Assembly (NCBI GenBank): GCA_012845835.1
Contig: JABAKD010000021.1
Location: 7,135,506 to 7,199,505 of the forward strand
Reading direction: 5' to 3'
Origin: Undaria pinnatifida
Taxonomy: Eukaryota; Sar; Phaeophyceae; Laminariales; Alariaceae
DNA: 64,000 nt
Shown: piece after piece, positions 44,213 to 54,960 of the stretch
How positions within the stretch are numbered: the stretch's first letter is position 1
How the letters are laid out: every line of letters starts with the position of its first letter
Position numbers and translations under genes: made by a program
Notes under the pieces: generated by a model
Told to the model about the DNA's origin: nothing
Seen by the model: only the letters and a program-made list of their open reading frames with translations
The model's database searches: none

Positions 44213-46387
44213 TCAACCTGCGAAACGTACTCCAAGATCGGCGACCAGACTCGTACGTACGCCTAGTCGAGCTCGCAACTGAGCCACCGACGTACTGGAG
44301 GCCAAGATGTCGGTACAGAGATCCGCCCCCGCTTCCCCCAGGTGCTGCTCCTGCCAATCGATGTCGGGACGTAGCGCGTGGAGGTTGGGGGCGATGGTGG
44401 GACGATCCCACCGCGATATACCGTCCGCCAAAACATTCGCAATGCCACGCACGTGTTTGGCCCTAAAGCACCAGCCACTGCGCATTTCGAGGCAGCCGAG
44501 TATCCGCATTAGTGCGCCCGCCCTCGGCTCGCGTCCCCCCCGGCATCGATTGACCCAATGGACGGCCGACATATTGTCGCCCCGCATTAGGATACTCTCG
44601 CCGACATATTGGGGCGCAACCCTGGCCTCTACCGTAAACGCCCATGCCGTGACCACCATGGCCAGCAATTCCAACACGTTAATAGACAAATCATCCCTCC
44701 CTTGTACATGTGACCGGAGGCGGTTCTGTGTGTCTTCATCGAAATTGATCCTCCACCACAGCCCCGTCTCCAAACAAAAGCCCCCCATCGCATCCCCTGA
44801 GGCGTCGCTAATGAGCGTGCGCGAATGGGGCTGCAAATAAAAACTCAGCAACGGGGCAGAGAGCGTGCTGCCCCCCCCCGTACCCATCGCCTTCGCTACC
44901 ATCAACCGCCAAAACGAAAGGTCGTCGTGGAACTCGCCCCCGAGGCGAACGTGCGAGCGACTCGACGACGCACGATCGCCCCCCCCCGGACCCCGGACTC
45001 TCTCGTGCCAGGCCTGTACGGGGAGCATGCCTAACTGATTAAGCATGCGCCGCACGAAAAACTTGCCCGGTCGCACTACTTCGCACACGTGCAAGAGCTT
45101 CCCCATCAAAGAACGCAACTCGGATTCCGGCGCGCTACGGCGCTCCCTTGGCCACCCCGCGAGCAACTCGCGAAGCTGGCCGAATTTTCCTTGCGGCAAA
45201 GAAATCGTCATCGCTACTGTATCGAGCTCCCATCCTAATACCTCGAGCCGCGTGTGCCACGAGGACACCTTCTCCGGTGCTAGCAAGGGCGGGTCACCCG
45301 CTTGTCGTTCACCGAGAAGGCGACCGTGGTCGGATCCCATGCTCTGGGACGCCCGCACGCACCGGTCCCCTACAAGGGAACACTGTGGCTCTACCAAAAC
45401 TGCGTCATCGACGTACATTCGAGTAAAGAACGGCTTGGCTGCCCCCCCCCCATCCCCCGGAGGTACCAGGTACCCCGGAGGTAAGGGCACGGGGCATTCC
45501 CCTTCGGCAGGCTCACTCACCGTGACGTGACTCGTGACCGCCTGGCCAAAGGGGGTGACTACCGCGTTACGGAATGTTGTGTGGACGTGTGCGTGTTCAA
45601 GAGCGGCCGAAAACAAACACCAGCATCCCGGGCTATTCCGCCATCCAAACTGGAGGCGCCTATCGACTACGACCAGGTCGCGGAAGGCGTACCCGAACAG
45701 GGGGCAGTGAGCCCACTCGACGGGAATCTGCCGGAAGGCGTCCTTCACGTCCATCTTGCTCAGCAGGATGCGCGTGGGGGTGACCGACGGGCGACGCAGA
45801 TGTAGAATACGCCAAATTATACCTCGTAATACGTGGCCTAGTTTACAGGGAGGGGCGGACGAAAAATCCGTGTCGGCGTTGACGCCCGGCGCGGATGTCT
45901 CAAAGGTAAGGTCGTGAATGATTCGAATCTTCGAGGGGGACACCGTCACCCCTAAGGGTGACACACGGAGACCGGGAATACGGTCGGCCGCGTCCCGCGG
46001 GAAGACGAATGCACGGCCGAGCCGCACGTCGTCCGCTATCTTACAGAGTATGTTTCCCTCGTACGGGATGATCGATCTATGATTACCATACTGCAGGGCG
46101 GCACCCAAATCCCCTCCGCCGTCTACCGCTACCGGCACCCCGTGAGTGATTATTTTCACCAACAAGTCGATCTGCGGAAAACGCTTAGTATACCCAAACC
46201 AGGCCGCCACCCGACCTGCATGAACGCGGGGAACGGGTAACTGATTTTCTAGGGCCATCATGCACGCGAACTCCCCCCCGTGGACCGCCAAAAAATGGGA
46301 ATAATTGCTCGCTACTCGCTCTAGCGCCTGTTCTACCCCCCCGGTTCCAGCCACTGCCGTCAACTCATGTACCGACTCAACACACAC
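44213..46387 (-). CDS. Reverse transcriptase-RNase H of the YR element
   Basis: A 724-codon open frame. The RT palm is marked by SKMDVKDAFRQIPV and RMYVDDAVLVE. The RNase H domain follows (LISDASGDAMGGF, ILMRGDNMSAVHWVN, HVRGIANVLADGISR). The arrangement and the RT start (IPYEGNILCKIADDVRLGRA) resemble DIRS/PAT-type polyproteins. The true start codon is uncertain because the upstream frame overlaps the end of the Gag-like frame. Confidence 0.9.
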   Translation of the reverse strand: MCVESVHELTAVAGTGGVEQALERVASNYSHFLAVHGGEFACMMALENQLPVPRVHAGRVAAWFGYTKRFPQIDLLVKIITHGVPVAVDGGGDLGAALQYGNHRSIIPYEGNILCKIADDVRLGRAFVFPRDAADRIPGLRVSPLGVTVSPSKIRIIHDLTFETSAPGVNADTDFSSAPPCKLGHVLRGIIWRILHLRRPSVTPTRILLSKMDVKDAFRQIPVEWAHCPLFGYAFRDLVVVDRRLQFGWRNSPGCWCLFSAALEHAHVHTTFRNAVVTPFGQAVTSHVTVSEPAEGECPVPLPPGYLVPPGDGGGAAKPFFTRMYVDDAVLVEPQCSLVGDRCVRASQSMGSDHGRLLGERQAGDPPLLAPEKVSSWHTRLEVLGWELDTVAMTISLPQGKFGQLRELLAGWPRERRSAPESELRSLMGKLLHVCEVVRPGKFFVRRMLNQLGMLPVQAWHERVRGPGGGDRASSSRSHVRLGGEFHDDLSFWRLMVAKAMGTGGGSTLSAPLLSFYLQPHSRTLISDASGDAMGGFCLETGLWWRINFDEDTQNRLRSHVQGRDDLSINVLELLAMVVTAWAFTVEARVAPQYVGESILMRGDNMSAVHWVNRCRGGREPRAGALMRILGCLEMRSGWCFRAKHVRGIANVLADGISRWDRPTIAPNLHALRPDIDWQEQHLGEAGADLCTDILASSTSVAQLRARLGVRTSLVADLGVRFAG

Positions 46388-46447
46388 GCGGACAAGTGCC
46401 AGCCCACCTGCCGTTGGCCCCGTCGTCGGGCGACGAGGCCCGTCTCC

Positions 46448-47839
46448 CTATCCGCGCCCGGAAGGCGTTGCCGCCAAGGCGACAACACCCCGGGCGGCGG
46501 CACTCCCCCCCCCGCTGCTCCCGGAGGCACTGGATCCCCCGCCCGGTTTGGGGCGGCCGTCCCGTCCGCGCCCCGCTGGCGAAGGGCCACCTCCTCCGCC
46601 GGTACGGCCGTTGTCGTTGCTTGCTCGTCCGCTGGTCCCGCCGCGGCCGTTGCTCGGCCGGTACTTCTTGTTGGCGGGGTGGGCGTACACGCATTTTTCG
46701 CCGAACCGACACCCCCGTGCCTCCGTCCACGCGTAACAGTCGCCGAACCCGTTGCCCCTCCCCGAGGTCTGGCGGTCGCGCTTCTCCGTGCGTCCCGCTC
46801 CCGCCGTCGGGGACGCCGCGGCGCCTAGGAGCCCCCCCCCACGTATATAGTTGGTGAGCGCCGGCCACGTCGGGACCACCACGCCTGGCATGTTCTCGAT
46901 CGCCGGGGGTGCGGCCTTCGCGACGGCCACCGCCGCGGTGAAGAGGCGCTGGCAGTACTCCTTCATGTCGGCGTCGACCAGGGTAGCCATGAGCGCCTTG
47001 TTCTCCGGCAGGACGGCCTTGAGCCGGTGCTTCCGGCAGTGGATCCGAAGGAGGGAGAGACCCTCCTGGAGTCCGTCCCCCAGCATGCTGAGCCTGTCCA
47101 CGCCGTCCTCCGAACACACCCCGTTCCCCACGACCGCCGGAATGGCGTCGACCATGATCTCCAGCTGCTCCGGCAGGAACATGTTCGCGGCCAGCCGGGG
47201 GGTGTCACCCTCGGCCATGTACGCCCCGACGCGGAACCCGGTGAAGGTGTTCAGCTGGTTGGTCGTTTCATCCGACGCGAGCGCCACGTCCCCCAGCAAG
47301 GCCTGCATCTCCGCCCGCTTCAGGTTGTACACCGCCGGTTTTTCGCCGATGGTGATCCACACCTTACGGACGCCGAGGATGCGCCACGCCGCGAAAAACT
47401 CCTTCTCGTCGGCTCGCCTCCCCGTCGGAGGAAGCTCGTCTGCCTGGGCACCCGGCTGCTGGTACCCCGCGATGGAGAGCTGCATCTGCTCGCACATGTC
47501 GATAGCGGCCTCCCGGTCGTCAGCCATGGCGGCGACCTCCTCCTGCGTCGCGGAGAGTTGCTCGTGGAGTGCACGGAGTTCCTCCCGCAGCTCGCCGACC
47601 GCCGCCGCCAGCCCGTCCGAGTCGCGATCAGTTTGGATCTGACGAATAAGCTCGGCCAGCGACGCGAGCGACACTCGCGCAGTAGGTGCCGGCGGCGGCG
47701 GCCCGCTCCTCGCGGCCGAGGCGTTGCCGCCCCTGCCCGTTGCCCCCGACCCCCGCCGACCGCCGTTCCTCGTTGCCGACGGCATCTGGTTGCGCCACTG
47801 CGTATCCGTAAAGGCGGGGCGAGGGTTTGGGGTAAGCAA
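46448..47839 (-). CDS. Gag-like protein with CCCH zinc finger (YR element)
   Basis: A 463-codon frame at the position of gag. Residues about 55-120 form an Ala/Glu/Leu-rich probable coiled coil, a middle globular part follows, and near residue 370 the C-terminal part has a C-x8-C-x5-C-x3-H finger (CYAWTEARGC..C...H) followed by a Gly/Arg-rich tail. A CCCH finger, more usual in RNA-binding proteins, stands in place of the CCHC knuckle of many retroelement Gags. It probably binds the element RNA. Confidence 0.8.
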   Translation of the reverse strand: MLTPNPRPAFTDTQWRNQMPSATRNGGRRGSGATGRGGNASAARSGPPPPAPTARVSLASLAELIRQIQTDRDSDGLAAAVGELREELRALHEQLSATQEEVAAMADDREAAIDMCEQMQLSIAGYQQPGAQADELPPTGRRADEKEFFAAWRILGVRKVWITIGEKPAVYNLKRAEMQALLGDVALASDETTNQLNTFTGFRVGAYMAEGDTPRLAANMFLPEQLEIMVDAIPAVVGNGVCSEDGVDRLSMLGDGLQEGLSLLRIHCRKHRLKAVLPENKALMATLVDADMKEYCQRLFTAAVAVAKAAPPAIENMPGVVVPTWPALTNYIRGGGLLGAAASPTAGAGRTEKRDRQTSGRGNGFGDCYAWTEARGCRFGEKCVYAHPANKKYRPSNGRGGTSGRASNDNGRTGGGGGPSPAGRGRDGRPKPGGGSSASGSSGGGSAAARGVVALAATPSGRG

Positions 47840-48879
47840 GGAGTGGGGGGGGGGGGAGAGAGGGCGGGGTCATTATTGGTGAAAATATACATATTTCACC
47901 AGCGGGGGTTGGCCGAGGTCTGTCTTCCCCGACCCTGTGCCTCCCCCCCGCCCCCCCTGCCACCCACACGTGGGTGTGACCTCTACCACACAGCCCCTGG
48001 GCGGGTACCTCAGAGCACGTGGGCGTCGCACACGACGCCAAGAACAAAAACGTGGAGACTGTTGGGGGGGCGTAGCAGCGTTGTGCCCCCCCCCCCCCCC
48101 CATGCCTACAACCCCTTATTGAGATAGTTGCTTCTGCCTAGGCCGCCGCCCTGTCCCGAATGTGCTTATCAGACGGGGCGCACGGCCCCACGCCGATCGA
48201 CGTGGGTTGTGCGTCCCGTGGCGAGGGATAATCCCCCCCGCCCAACACGAATTCGGGAAACAGGGACGGGCTACGGCAGAAGGCGGTTACCTCGCAAGGC
48301 GTTGCGTATGAGTATGTCTTTCTCGGTCAGTGTCTATGTTATGCGCTCGGTTCCCCCATTATACGTGCTGTGTGATGGTATATATACTATACGTGTATAT
48401 ATTTATTTATTCTGGGGTTGGGGTCCCCCCCCCCAACAGTCGCACGTCGACCCCCCACCGTATGTGTCGCAGATTACCAGGATCCCAGCTCTCATGTGTG
48501 GGGTTGGTAACCTGAGCAGCGTCTCGACGCCCCCGTTAACGCCACGTGGGGCACCCGAACACTCATCGGGTGCCGTTTTTTCTGCTTCTCGGTGCTGTCG
48601 TTGCTTTTGGGAAATTGCCACACGTAACCCAGTAACGAACCTAATTAGCGATAAAACAGGGGGTCACTCCCGACCGTCTGTCATATGTCCTGCTCTGCAC
48701 TGAGTCGTACGCCGGTATGTTTTCCATCGTGCGTTCCCGCACGTGCCAGATGGTACAACTCCCTCGAGCCATACCGCTCGCTGTCTAAATCAGACCAATC
48801 GATGCGATATACATATATATATATAAGGTGGACTACCCGGGCCCTCGCCTTTTTCTGTTTATTTTCTCTTTGCGCAGGT

Positions 48880-50480
48880 GGTCGTACCGGTATGTTTTCA
48901 TCGTGCGTTTCCACCCTGGTCGGGACGGGGGGGGGGGGGGCAGTCCCCCCCCCCCCCCCCTCCCCCTCGAGCGGTGGTGCCCGCTGTCTCCACAGCGAAC
49001 CCGCTCCTCGCTGTCTCCACAGCCAACAACTCACGGGCGTTCATGCATCAAGTGTTTTCATCGTGCATTCCAGCCCAGCTCAAGCCGGAGGGAGTCGTTA
49101 ATTTTCACTCCCTCTCGGGCAGTAGCGCCCGCCGTTTTTCACCGCGGGCCTGCCCCCCCCCACTGTCTCCACAGCGGGCGGCTCGTGCGTAATAAGGAAA
49201 TAATTAAAAAACGGGGAAAACTTATAGGGGGATATAGGCCACGGGCCCCCCCCTTTTTTCCTTCTCTTTCTTTCCTCTACGCAGGTGGTCGTAACGATAT
49301 GTTTTCATCGTGCGTTTCCACCTGGGTCGCGAAGGGGGGTGGAAACGCCCCCCCCCCCCCCCTCGCGCAGAAGCACCCGCTGTCTCCACAGCGAGCCTGC
49401 TCCCTGCTGTCTCCACAGCAAGCAACACCGTGTCGATCGTGCATCGATATGTTTTCATCGCACGCAGTACTGTCTCCGCAGCCGACCGACTCAAATTGAT
49501 TCTAGCTGCAATGTTTCGACATGTTTCCATGATTATCATGCACAGGGCTTGTAGCCAGACCGTATGTATCCTAAATAAGGACATAATTAAAAGACGGGAA
49601 AGAAAAAAAGAAAGAAAAACTATAGGGAAATATAGGCCACAGCCCACCCCCCCCATTTTTTTCTCTTTCCTTCCTCTCCGCAGGTGGTCGTATCGATATG
49701 TTTTCATCGTGCGTTTCCACCTGGGTCGCGAAGGGGGGTGGGAACGGGTCCCCCCCCCCTCGAGCAGAAGCACCCGCTGTCTCCACAGCGAGCCTGCTCC
49801 CTGCCGTCTCCACAGCAAGCAACACCGTGTCGGTCGTGCATCGATATGTTTTCATCGCACACGGTAGTACTGTCTCCACAGCGAGCCGACGCAAATTATT
49901 CTAGCGGCAGTACTTCGGCATTTCCATGAGTGTCCTGCACAGGGCTTGTAGCAGGGCTGTATGTATGCTGTCTCTACAGCAAGCCACACCGTGTCGGTCG
50001 TGCGTCGATAAGTTTTCATCGCGCACAGTACTGCTGTCTCCGCGGCGGACCGACGCAAATTATTATAGCGGCAATACTGCGGCATTTTCCCATGAGTATC
50101 GTGCTCAGGGCTTGTAGGAGGACTGTATGTATGCCGTCTCTACAGCTAGCCACACCGTGTCGGTCGTGCGTCGATAAGTTTTCATCGCGCACAGTACTGT
50201 TGTCTCCACAGCGGACCGACGCAAATTATTATAGCGGCAATACTGCGGCATTTTCCCATGAGTATCGTGCTCAGGGCTTGTAGGAGGACTGTATGTATGC
50301 TGTCTCTACAGCAAGCCACCCCGTGTCGGTCGTGCGTCGATAAGTTTTCATCGCACACAGTACTGCTGTCTCCACAGAGGACCGACTCGACATTATTATA
50401 GCGGCAATATTCCGTCAGTATCATGCCCCGGGCTGTAGCAAGACTGCATGTATCCCAGTTATTCTGGCTGCAATACATCG
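48880..50480 (-). repeat. Hairpin-rich tandem-repeat leader of the YR element
   Basis: Between A1 and the Gag-like frame lies a leader of about 3.4 kb. Its core has about three 300-400-bp units (near 48.88, 49.28 and 49.69 kb) and then three about 167-bp units (starting near 49926, 50093 and 50259). The short hairpin GCTGT-CTCC-ACAGC or a close variant recurs at least a dozen times. Other hairpins are GCGTTTCCACC paired with GGTGGAAACGC near 49.31 kb and a run of 14 G, CAGT, then 16 C at 48927-48960. No coding capacity is evident. Confidence 0.8.
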
Positions 50481-51244
50481 ACATGTTTCCATGAGTATCA
50501 TGTACGAACGTACGTACTCGTATGTATGCATTTCTCTGTCTCGTTTCCATATACATCCGCGACCACACGCGGCAAGGCAAAGGAACGCCACGGTTAACAA
50601 ACCACCCTTTCATTGGGTCGTACTCACACACACGCACTCACAGCGGCCGTATTTCTAATAAAACTGGCTGTACCGGCGTCCTGGGGCCTCCCCAGCCTCA
50701 GCTGGGTGGTGTTAGATGTACTCGTGTAATGTGCATAAACCAATATGTCTCCATCGTACACTGCCGGCGAGCTCGTTGTCTCCCCAACTGGCCCTTCCTG
50801 CTACCTTCAGGAATGTATAACGTCATTACGTGTTTTCGTTGTGCGCGTGTTTACCTCGCGACAGATATCCGTACGCGGTTGCCTGCATCTCTCTGCCTCT
50901 CGTCGATACTACCACGTCTATACTCGTGTTCTCGTGCGTACGTGGGCAATACCACGTACAGGTCTTTTTCTTTTTTTTCCTTTTTCTTTTTCCCTCTCTC
51001 TCATCAACGGCCCGCCTCCCGTTACTGGGGCGCGGGCGCCGCTCCCACTCAGCGTCTCTTCGCCTATCGTTAGATAACACCCTATCGTCAGTCGGCAATC
51101 CCTACGCATCCACACATACCGTGTTGTTTCTGGGACTCGCTGGTTCCAGTCCTTGCAGCGGGTCTCTCCTGTTCGTGTCGCGTCAGCTCGCTCCCCACGT
51201 TCAGCTCGTTGTCCAGCGAAGGGGCCGGAGCAGAACAGAAGGCA

Positions 51245-51536
51245 CAGAAAAGAAGGCACAAATACCTGGCTTGGATGGCCAAACCAGCGACTACCTCACG
51301 TCTGCCCGTGCTCGTCACAGGACCTCGTGCTTGCTCGTGCCCGACGTGGGGATGCTGACCTACACGCGATGCCTTTCTCGAAAGGACTGCGTGCAGGCCC
51401 TTCCATCCCCAAAACCAAACTTGCTCTATCCCAGTTCCCGATACAGACATGCCTCGGTATGTCTCCAATAAACCCTGCTTTGTCCGTTACTTCGTTTGCG
51501 GAGGCCGTTACTTCGTCTACGGACAAAACTACCCTT
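51245..51536 (-). repeat. A1 split direct repeat (5' end of the YR element)
   Basis: Matches 42644-42935. Its outer end (ACCCTT) meets target sequence GTATGAAAAATGAG, which continues copy 2 of the 930-bp duplication. Confidence 0.92.
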
Positions 51537-52120
51537 GTATGAAAAATGAGTAACAGTAGCAGTACACCGCGTCACTACATGAACAACTCGCTAACCCCAA
51601 TCACGGGACTGCTCTCCAGCATCACCCAGGTTAACTTCAGCTTCTGTTTACTGCTATATATCAACCTCCAGTGTGTACTGCGACTGGTGCTGAGGTATCA
51701 TGCTGCTGTGTTATTTATCACGGCATGGACCATTTTTACAACCCTGGCTGACCCCCGTGATGAGACTTGCCCGTTTTCATTGCTTCTTACATGTATAGAT
51801 ACCACGTAGTCGTAGTCGTACATCCAAAACGTGTGTTTATATCACAGCACAAAGCGTCACTGCATGGACCACTTGTTCAACCCCCGCTTACCCCGATGAC
51901 GGGACTGCCCCGTACTCGTAGTCGTACATACATGAAGTAAGTGTGTTTGGCTGTACGTATGAAAAAGAAATCGCATCACACAGCGTCACTGCATAGGTCT
52001 ACTCGTAGACCTGAGTACTTGAACAATTCCCGCTTACACCGCGATGACGGGACTGGCCCGCACACGTATCATACTCGTACATGCAAAAGTGTGTTTGTAC
52101 GCATGAAAAAGAAATCTGCA
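51537..52120. repeat. Degenerate tandem array next to the YR insertion
   Basis: About four units of 100-150 bases share GTATGAAAAA, GCGTCACT(A/G)CATG, AACTCGCTTACC and GATGACGGGACTG boxes. The first unit is the end of the 930-bp duplication, so the YR element landed at the edge of this array. It lies in a probable intron. Confidence 0.7.
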
Positions 52121-52147
52121 CAGCACAACAACAGAAATGTAACTCAC

Positions 52148-52603
52148 GTTTCGTCAAGCTCTCAGCTCCTTCGTTAGGGACGCCGATCGAAGGTGAATCA
52201 CAGGTGTCCGCGTCACACCAGTCACACACACGAGGGTTGTCGCCGCTTCCCCAGTGCTTCTTGTTAAGGTTATGAAAAGCTTGGCACGTGGAAGGCTCGT
52301 CACTCCTGCAGGTGTCGCAGACAGCGTACTGGGAACTCCTGTTTTTCCTATTTCGTGCGATGAGGAAGCCGTCACAACCCTTGCTCGGGCACGGCCAATC
52401 AGGATTGCCAGAAGAAGCTGTGTCCCGTTCTTGCCCGACCAGCTTCCACACGCCTGTTCCTGAACCTCCACCACCCCCACTGTTGGCGGAGCCTCCTCCC
52501 GCACTAACCTTGGTCCGCTTCGCAAATTTCAACTTCAAATTGTTATTGCCGATGCGGCAAATTTCAAATTCAAATTGTTTGCAGCCGTCAACGGCAATTC
52601 CCC
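52148..52603 (-). CDS. Cys-rich gene, zinc-ribbon-like exon
   Basis: About 150 codons are open, ending at a consensus GTGAGT donor in phase 1. A Lys-rich N-terminal part (NNNLKLKFAKRTK) and a Gly/Ser linker lead into closely spaced cysteines: CPSKGC, CDTC, STC, CDWC and DTC, a likely zinc-binding module. The 5' splice boundary is uncertain. It is probably an upstream exon of the gene continued at 41.8 and 40.9 kb, but its exit phase (1) differs from their entry phase (0), so at least one more exon must lie between. Confidence 0.5.
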
Positions 52604-53835
52604 CTCAACCTGCAACAGCCAGCAATTGGCCAACTTCAAATAAAAGTACAAAAAAGAAGTTGCTGAAAAAGCAAAATAAAAATATCAGAGAGCAAGCAGT
52701 AAAGATCAGAGAATGAGAGCTAAAAAGTAAGAATGAGACTAGGGAAAGCAAGGAAGGCAAGGAACTTCGGGACGGTTCTTTTCCCCAGCAACTAATTTTC
52801 TTTTCGGCAATTACGGGCTGAGAAGGGCTGAGAGGGGGGAGGATATGCCGAGCGAGACGTCCGAGGGGGGCGAGGTCTAGGTATATAGTTGTATAGTGTC
52901 AGTCTATTGTTTCCTTGGGAAAACCAAGAAAAAAATGGTTCGGTTTCGCCAGCCTCGTTATTATTAGTCTAGTATTTTATGCGCAAATAAATGCCCAACT
53001 AGTAACTGCCGAGTGAACCATTAGACTAGACTATTACGCAGTCAGCGTCGAGCGGGAACTAGGTAAGCCGGGGAGACGGGCAGGAACTCCTGCTCATACA
53101 TGTATAACGGCCGCCCATACGCTAGCAACTGATTGCGCGGACGAGGCACACACCACAAAAAGTTAGCGACAGCCACACGGCTCTTGAACGGGAGACGCTA
53201 CAGCAGCAGCAGCAGCAATAATACTTCGCTCGATCGTGTAGCGTTTCGACGTACAGTGCATCTAATCCTCTCATTTTCTTGATCTGCCGTCCCTTGAAGC
53301 GTATACGACAAGGAAGAGGAGTTGTGGGCCCGTACCAATGAATGTGCGACATACGTCACCACAGATTACTTACGTGGACTGTACAACAGTAGTACTACTA
53401 CAAAGAAAGCTGTATGACAACCGCAAAAGACTTCGGCACAGCGCATGGGGCACCACATCTCATCTACAGCTGAAGCTAATATTTCACTATTGAGTAGATA
53501 CGATACATAATGAGCCTAAATTACCCAACCGTCAACGATCAAAGCATTCACTCAAGACAGCTAGTCTAAATTGTGTATGTTTCAGACCCCTGACCCCCGT
53601 TGCTTGCGAGTGCGCACTGACTGCCAGGACCAAAGCTAGTGCTGTGCTGACCTGACGAGACGTTGTGACGGCAAGGCTGAGACGGGCCAGATAATGCGTC
53701 CGTGCAGCCACGCAGCCGTGGCCAGGCAGGTGGGGCTCTCGTCGTGATGTGGGCGTTGTGCTGATGTGTACAGGAGTCACCGGGGTCACTTTGCGTAGTG
53801 GATCACATATAACATGCACAAATTGCCCGCCCGTT

Positions 53836-54222
53836 CCCCCCCCCCCCCCCCCCCCCCTCCCCCCCTCCAACCCGCTCGCTTTCGATCAAAACCAGGCCCC
53901 CACGTCCTTCAAAACTCCGCACCCCCCCTCACCGGTTATTCGACTTACAGGATTCACTTAATAAAAGGATACATTCCCCTCCACAGCTGTCAGATTTTGT
54001 CCCCCTCAGAAACGGTTTTTTTTATAGTTTCCGCGCACAGACTGCCTAAAATCACCCTGTTGACCCTGATAGCTACACTGTAGTTGTAAGGGGAATCGCC
54101 GACCTATATCCTTAATGAGGACACACAACTCGTAACACGCGCGATCGGAGTATCACACACAGCTTGCAAAGATGAGTTTCGACGAAATCTTCGATCTCAC
54201 AGCTGGAGTGTATTTTCATTTT
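53836..54222 (+). repeat. Poly-C repeat, full-length copy
   Basis: A run of 22 C (53836-53857) is followed by the same string of boxes as at 28.37-28.71 kb (CACGTCCTT, CACCGGTTATTCGAC, CACAGCTGTCAGATTTTG, TTTCCGCGCACAGACTGCC) and the 170-bp tail at 54054-54222. It shows that the poly-C part and the 170-bp part belong to one mobile unit. Confidence 0.8.
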
Positions 54223-54639
54223 TGATAATACTTTATGGCATCTGGATCATGGAATTGGGCTTTTATAAAATATCAATATTCAAAACATCGTATCGGGCGT
54301 TTAACTATTTATAAAAAAATGAATTTAACCGGTAGAGCCCAATGTGTCTGACTGCTGTCCGCATTATTACCGTTTGGGCCCTTGCCCCTGCGACATGCTA
54401 CGAAAGATATTTTATAAATAATTTTCAAGGACGTCAGCCGTGAGTTTGACGAATTTTGTCAGGCCCACTGTACGGATGGGGGACTGAGGAACTCTGCTGC
54501 GCATACCATAGTTTAGTGGCTGGAGTACGTACCTCCGATGCTGTATGTGTTTCGATGATCGGAGATAGATAGATGCAGGTCGACTGTTCGCCTTCAAGAA
54601 TTAAACCGGAATAAAACGAACCTTCCATACCTCGGACAG

Positions 54640-54960
54640 ATCATGATCTAGATCATCTAGATCTCTTTTATTAGCCGATATGGAAAAGTTGTGCATAATG
54701 TCTAGATCATACGGATCCCACCCGGTGAATAATGTGCAGATCATGCAGATCATACAAGTACAGATACCACCCAGGTAAAACATTGTATAGATCACAAAGA
54801 TCACACGGATACCACCTACGCAAAAACATGTACCTGGTATGAAGGATCTACATCATACAGATAATCCCACCCAGGCATACATGTGTGAAAGATCCAGGTC
54901 GTACAGATATCCTATGGGTGAAATATTATCTAGATCTCGCAGATCCCACAGATCAAGGAT
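54640..54960. repeat. GATC-rich degenerate tandem array
   Basis: Repeated AGATCATACAGAT and GATACCACCCAGG-like boxes, with GATC recurring about every 10-25 bases. No coding sense. The dense GATC would make it a conspicuous target for any GATC-specific methylation. Confidence 0.7.

Larger units (their letters stand above)
42293..51536 (-). mobile_element. YR retrotransposon (DIRS order, PAT/Ngaro-type split repeats), ~9.24 kb
   Basis: Read on the minus strand the layout is A1 (51536-51245), leader, Gag-like frame, RT-RNase H, tyrosine recombinase, B1 (43175-42934), A2 (42935-42644), B2 (42534-42293). A1/A2 and B1/B2 look identical. The B1-A2 junction reads the same as B2 joined to A1, as expected of a circular intermediate. 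There is no target duplication; only a TT is shared at the ends. A YR enzyme in place of an integrase, and split repeats in place of LTRs, are the hallmarks of the DIRS order. It looks largely whole and very young. It lies within copy 2 of the 930-bp duplication, in what is probably an intron of the Cys-rich gene. Confidence 0.92.
41511..51681. repeat. 930-bp tandem duplication, copy 2 (split by the YR element)
   Basis: The copy runs 41511-42294, is interrupted by the YR retrotransposon, and resumes at 51537-51681. Joined, the two parts equal copy 1 in length to within a base or two. It contains the second copy of the 56-codon exon. Confidence 0.9.

Noticed and set aside
43298-47642. Long plus-strand frames opposite the YR element
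   Set aside because: They mirror the GC-rich genes on the minus strand, which carry recognisable RT, RNase H, recombinase and zinc-finger motifs.
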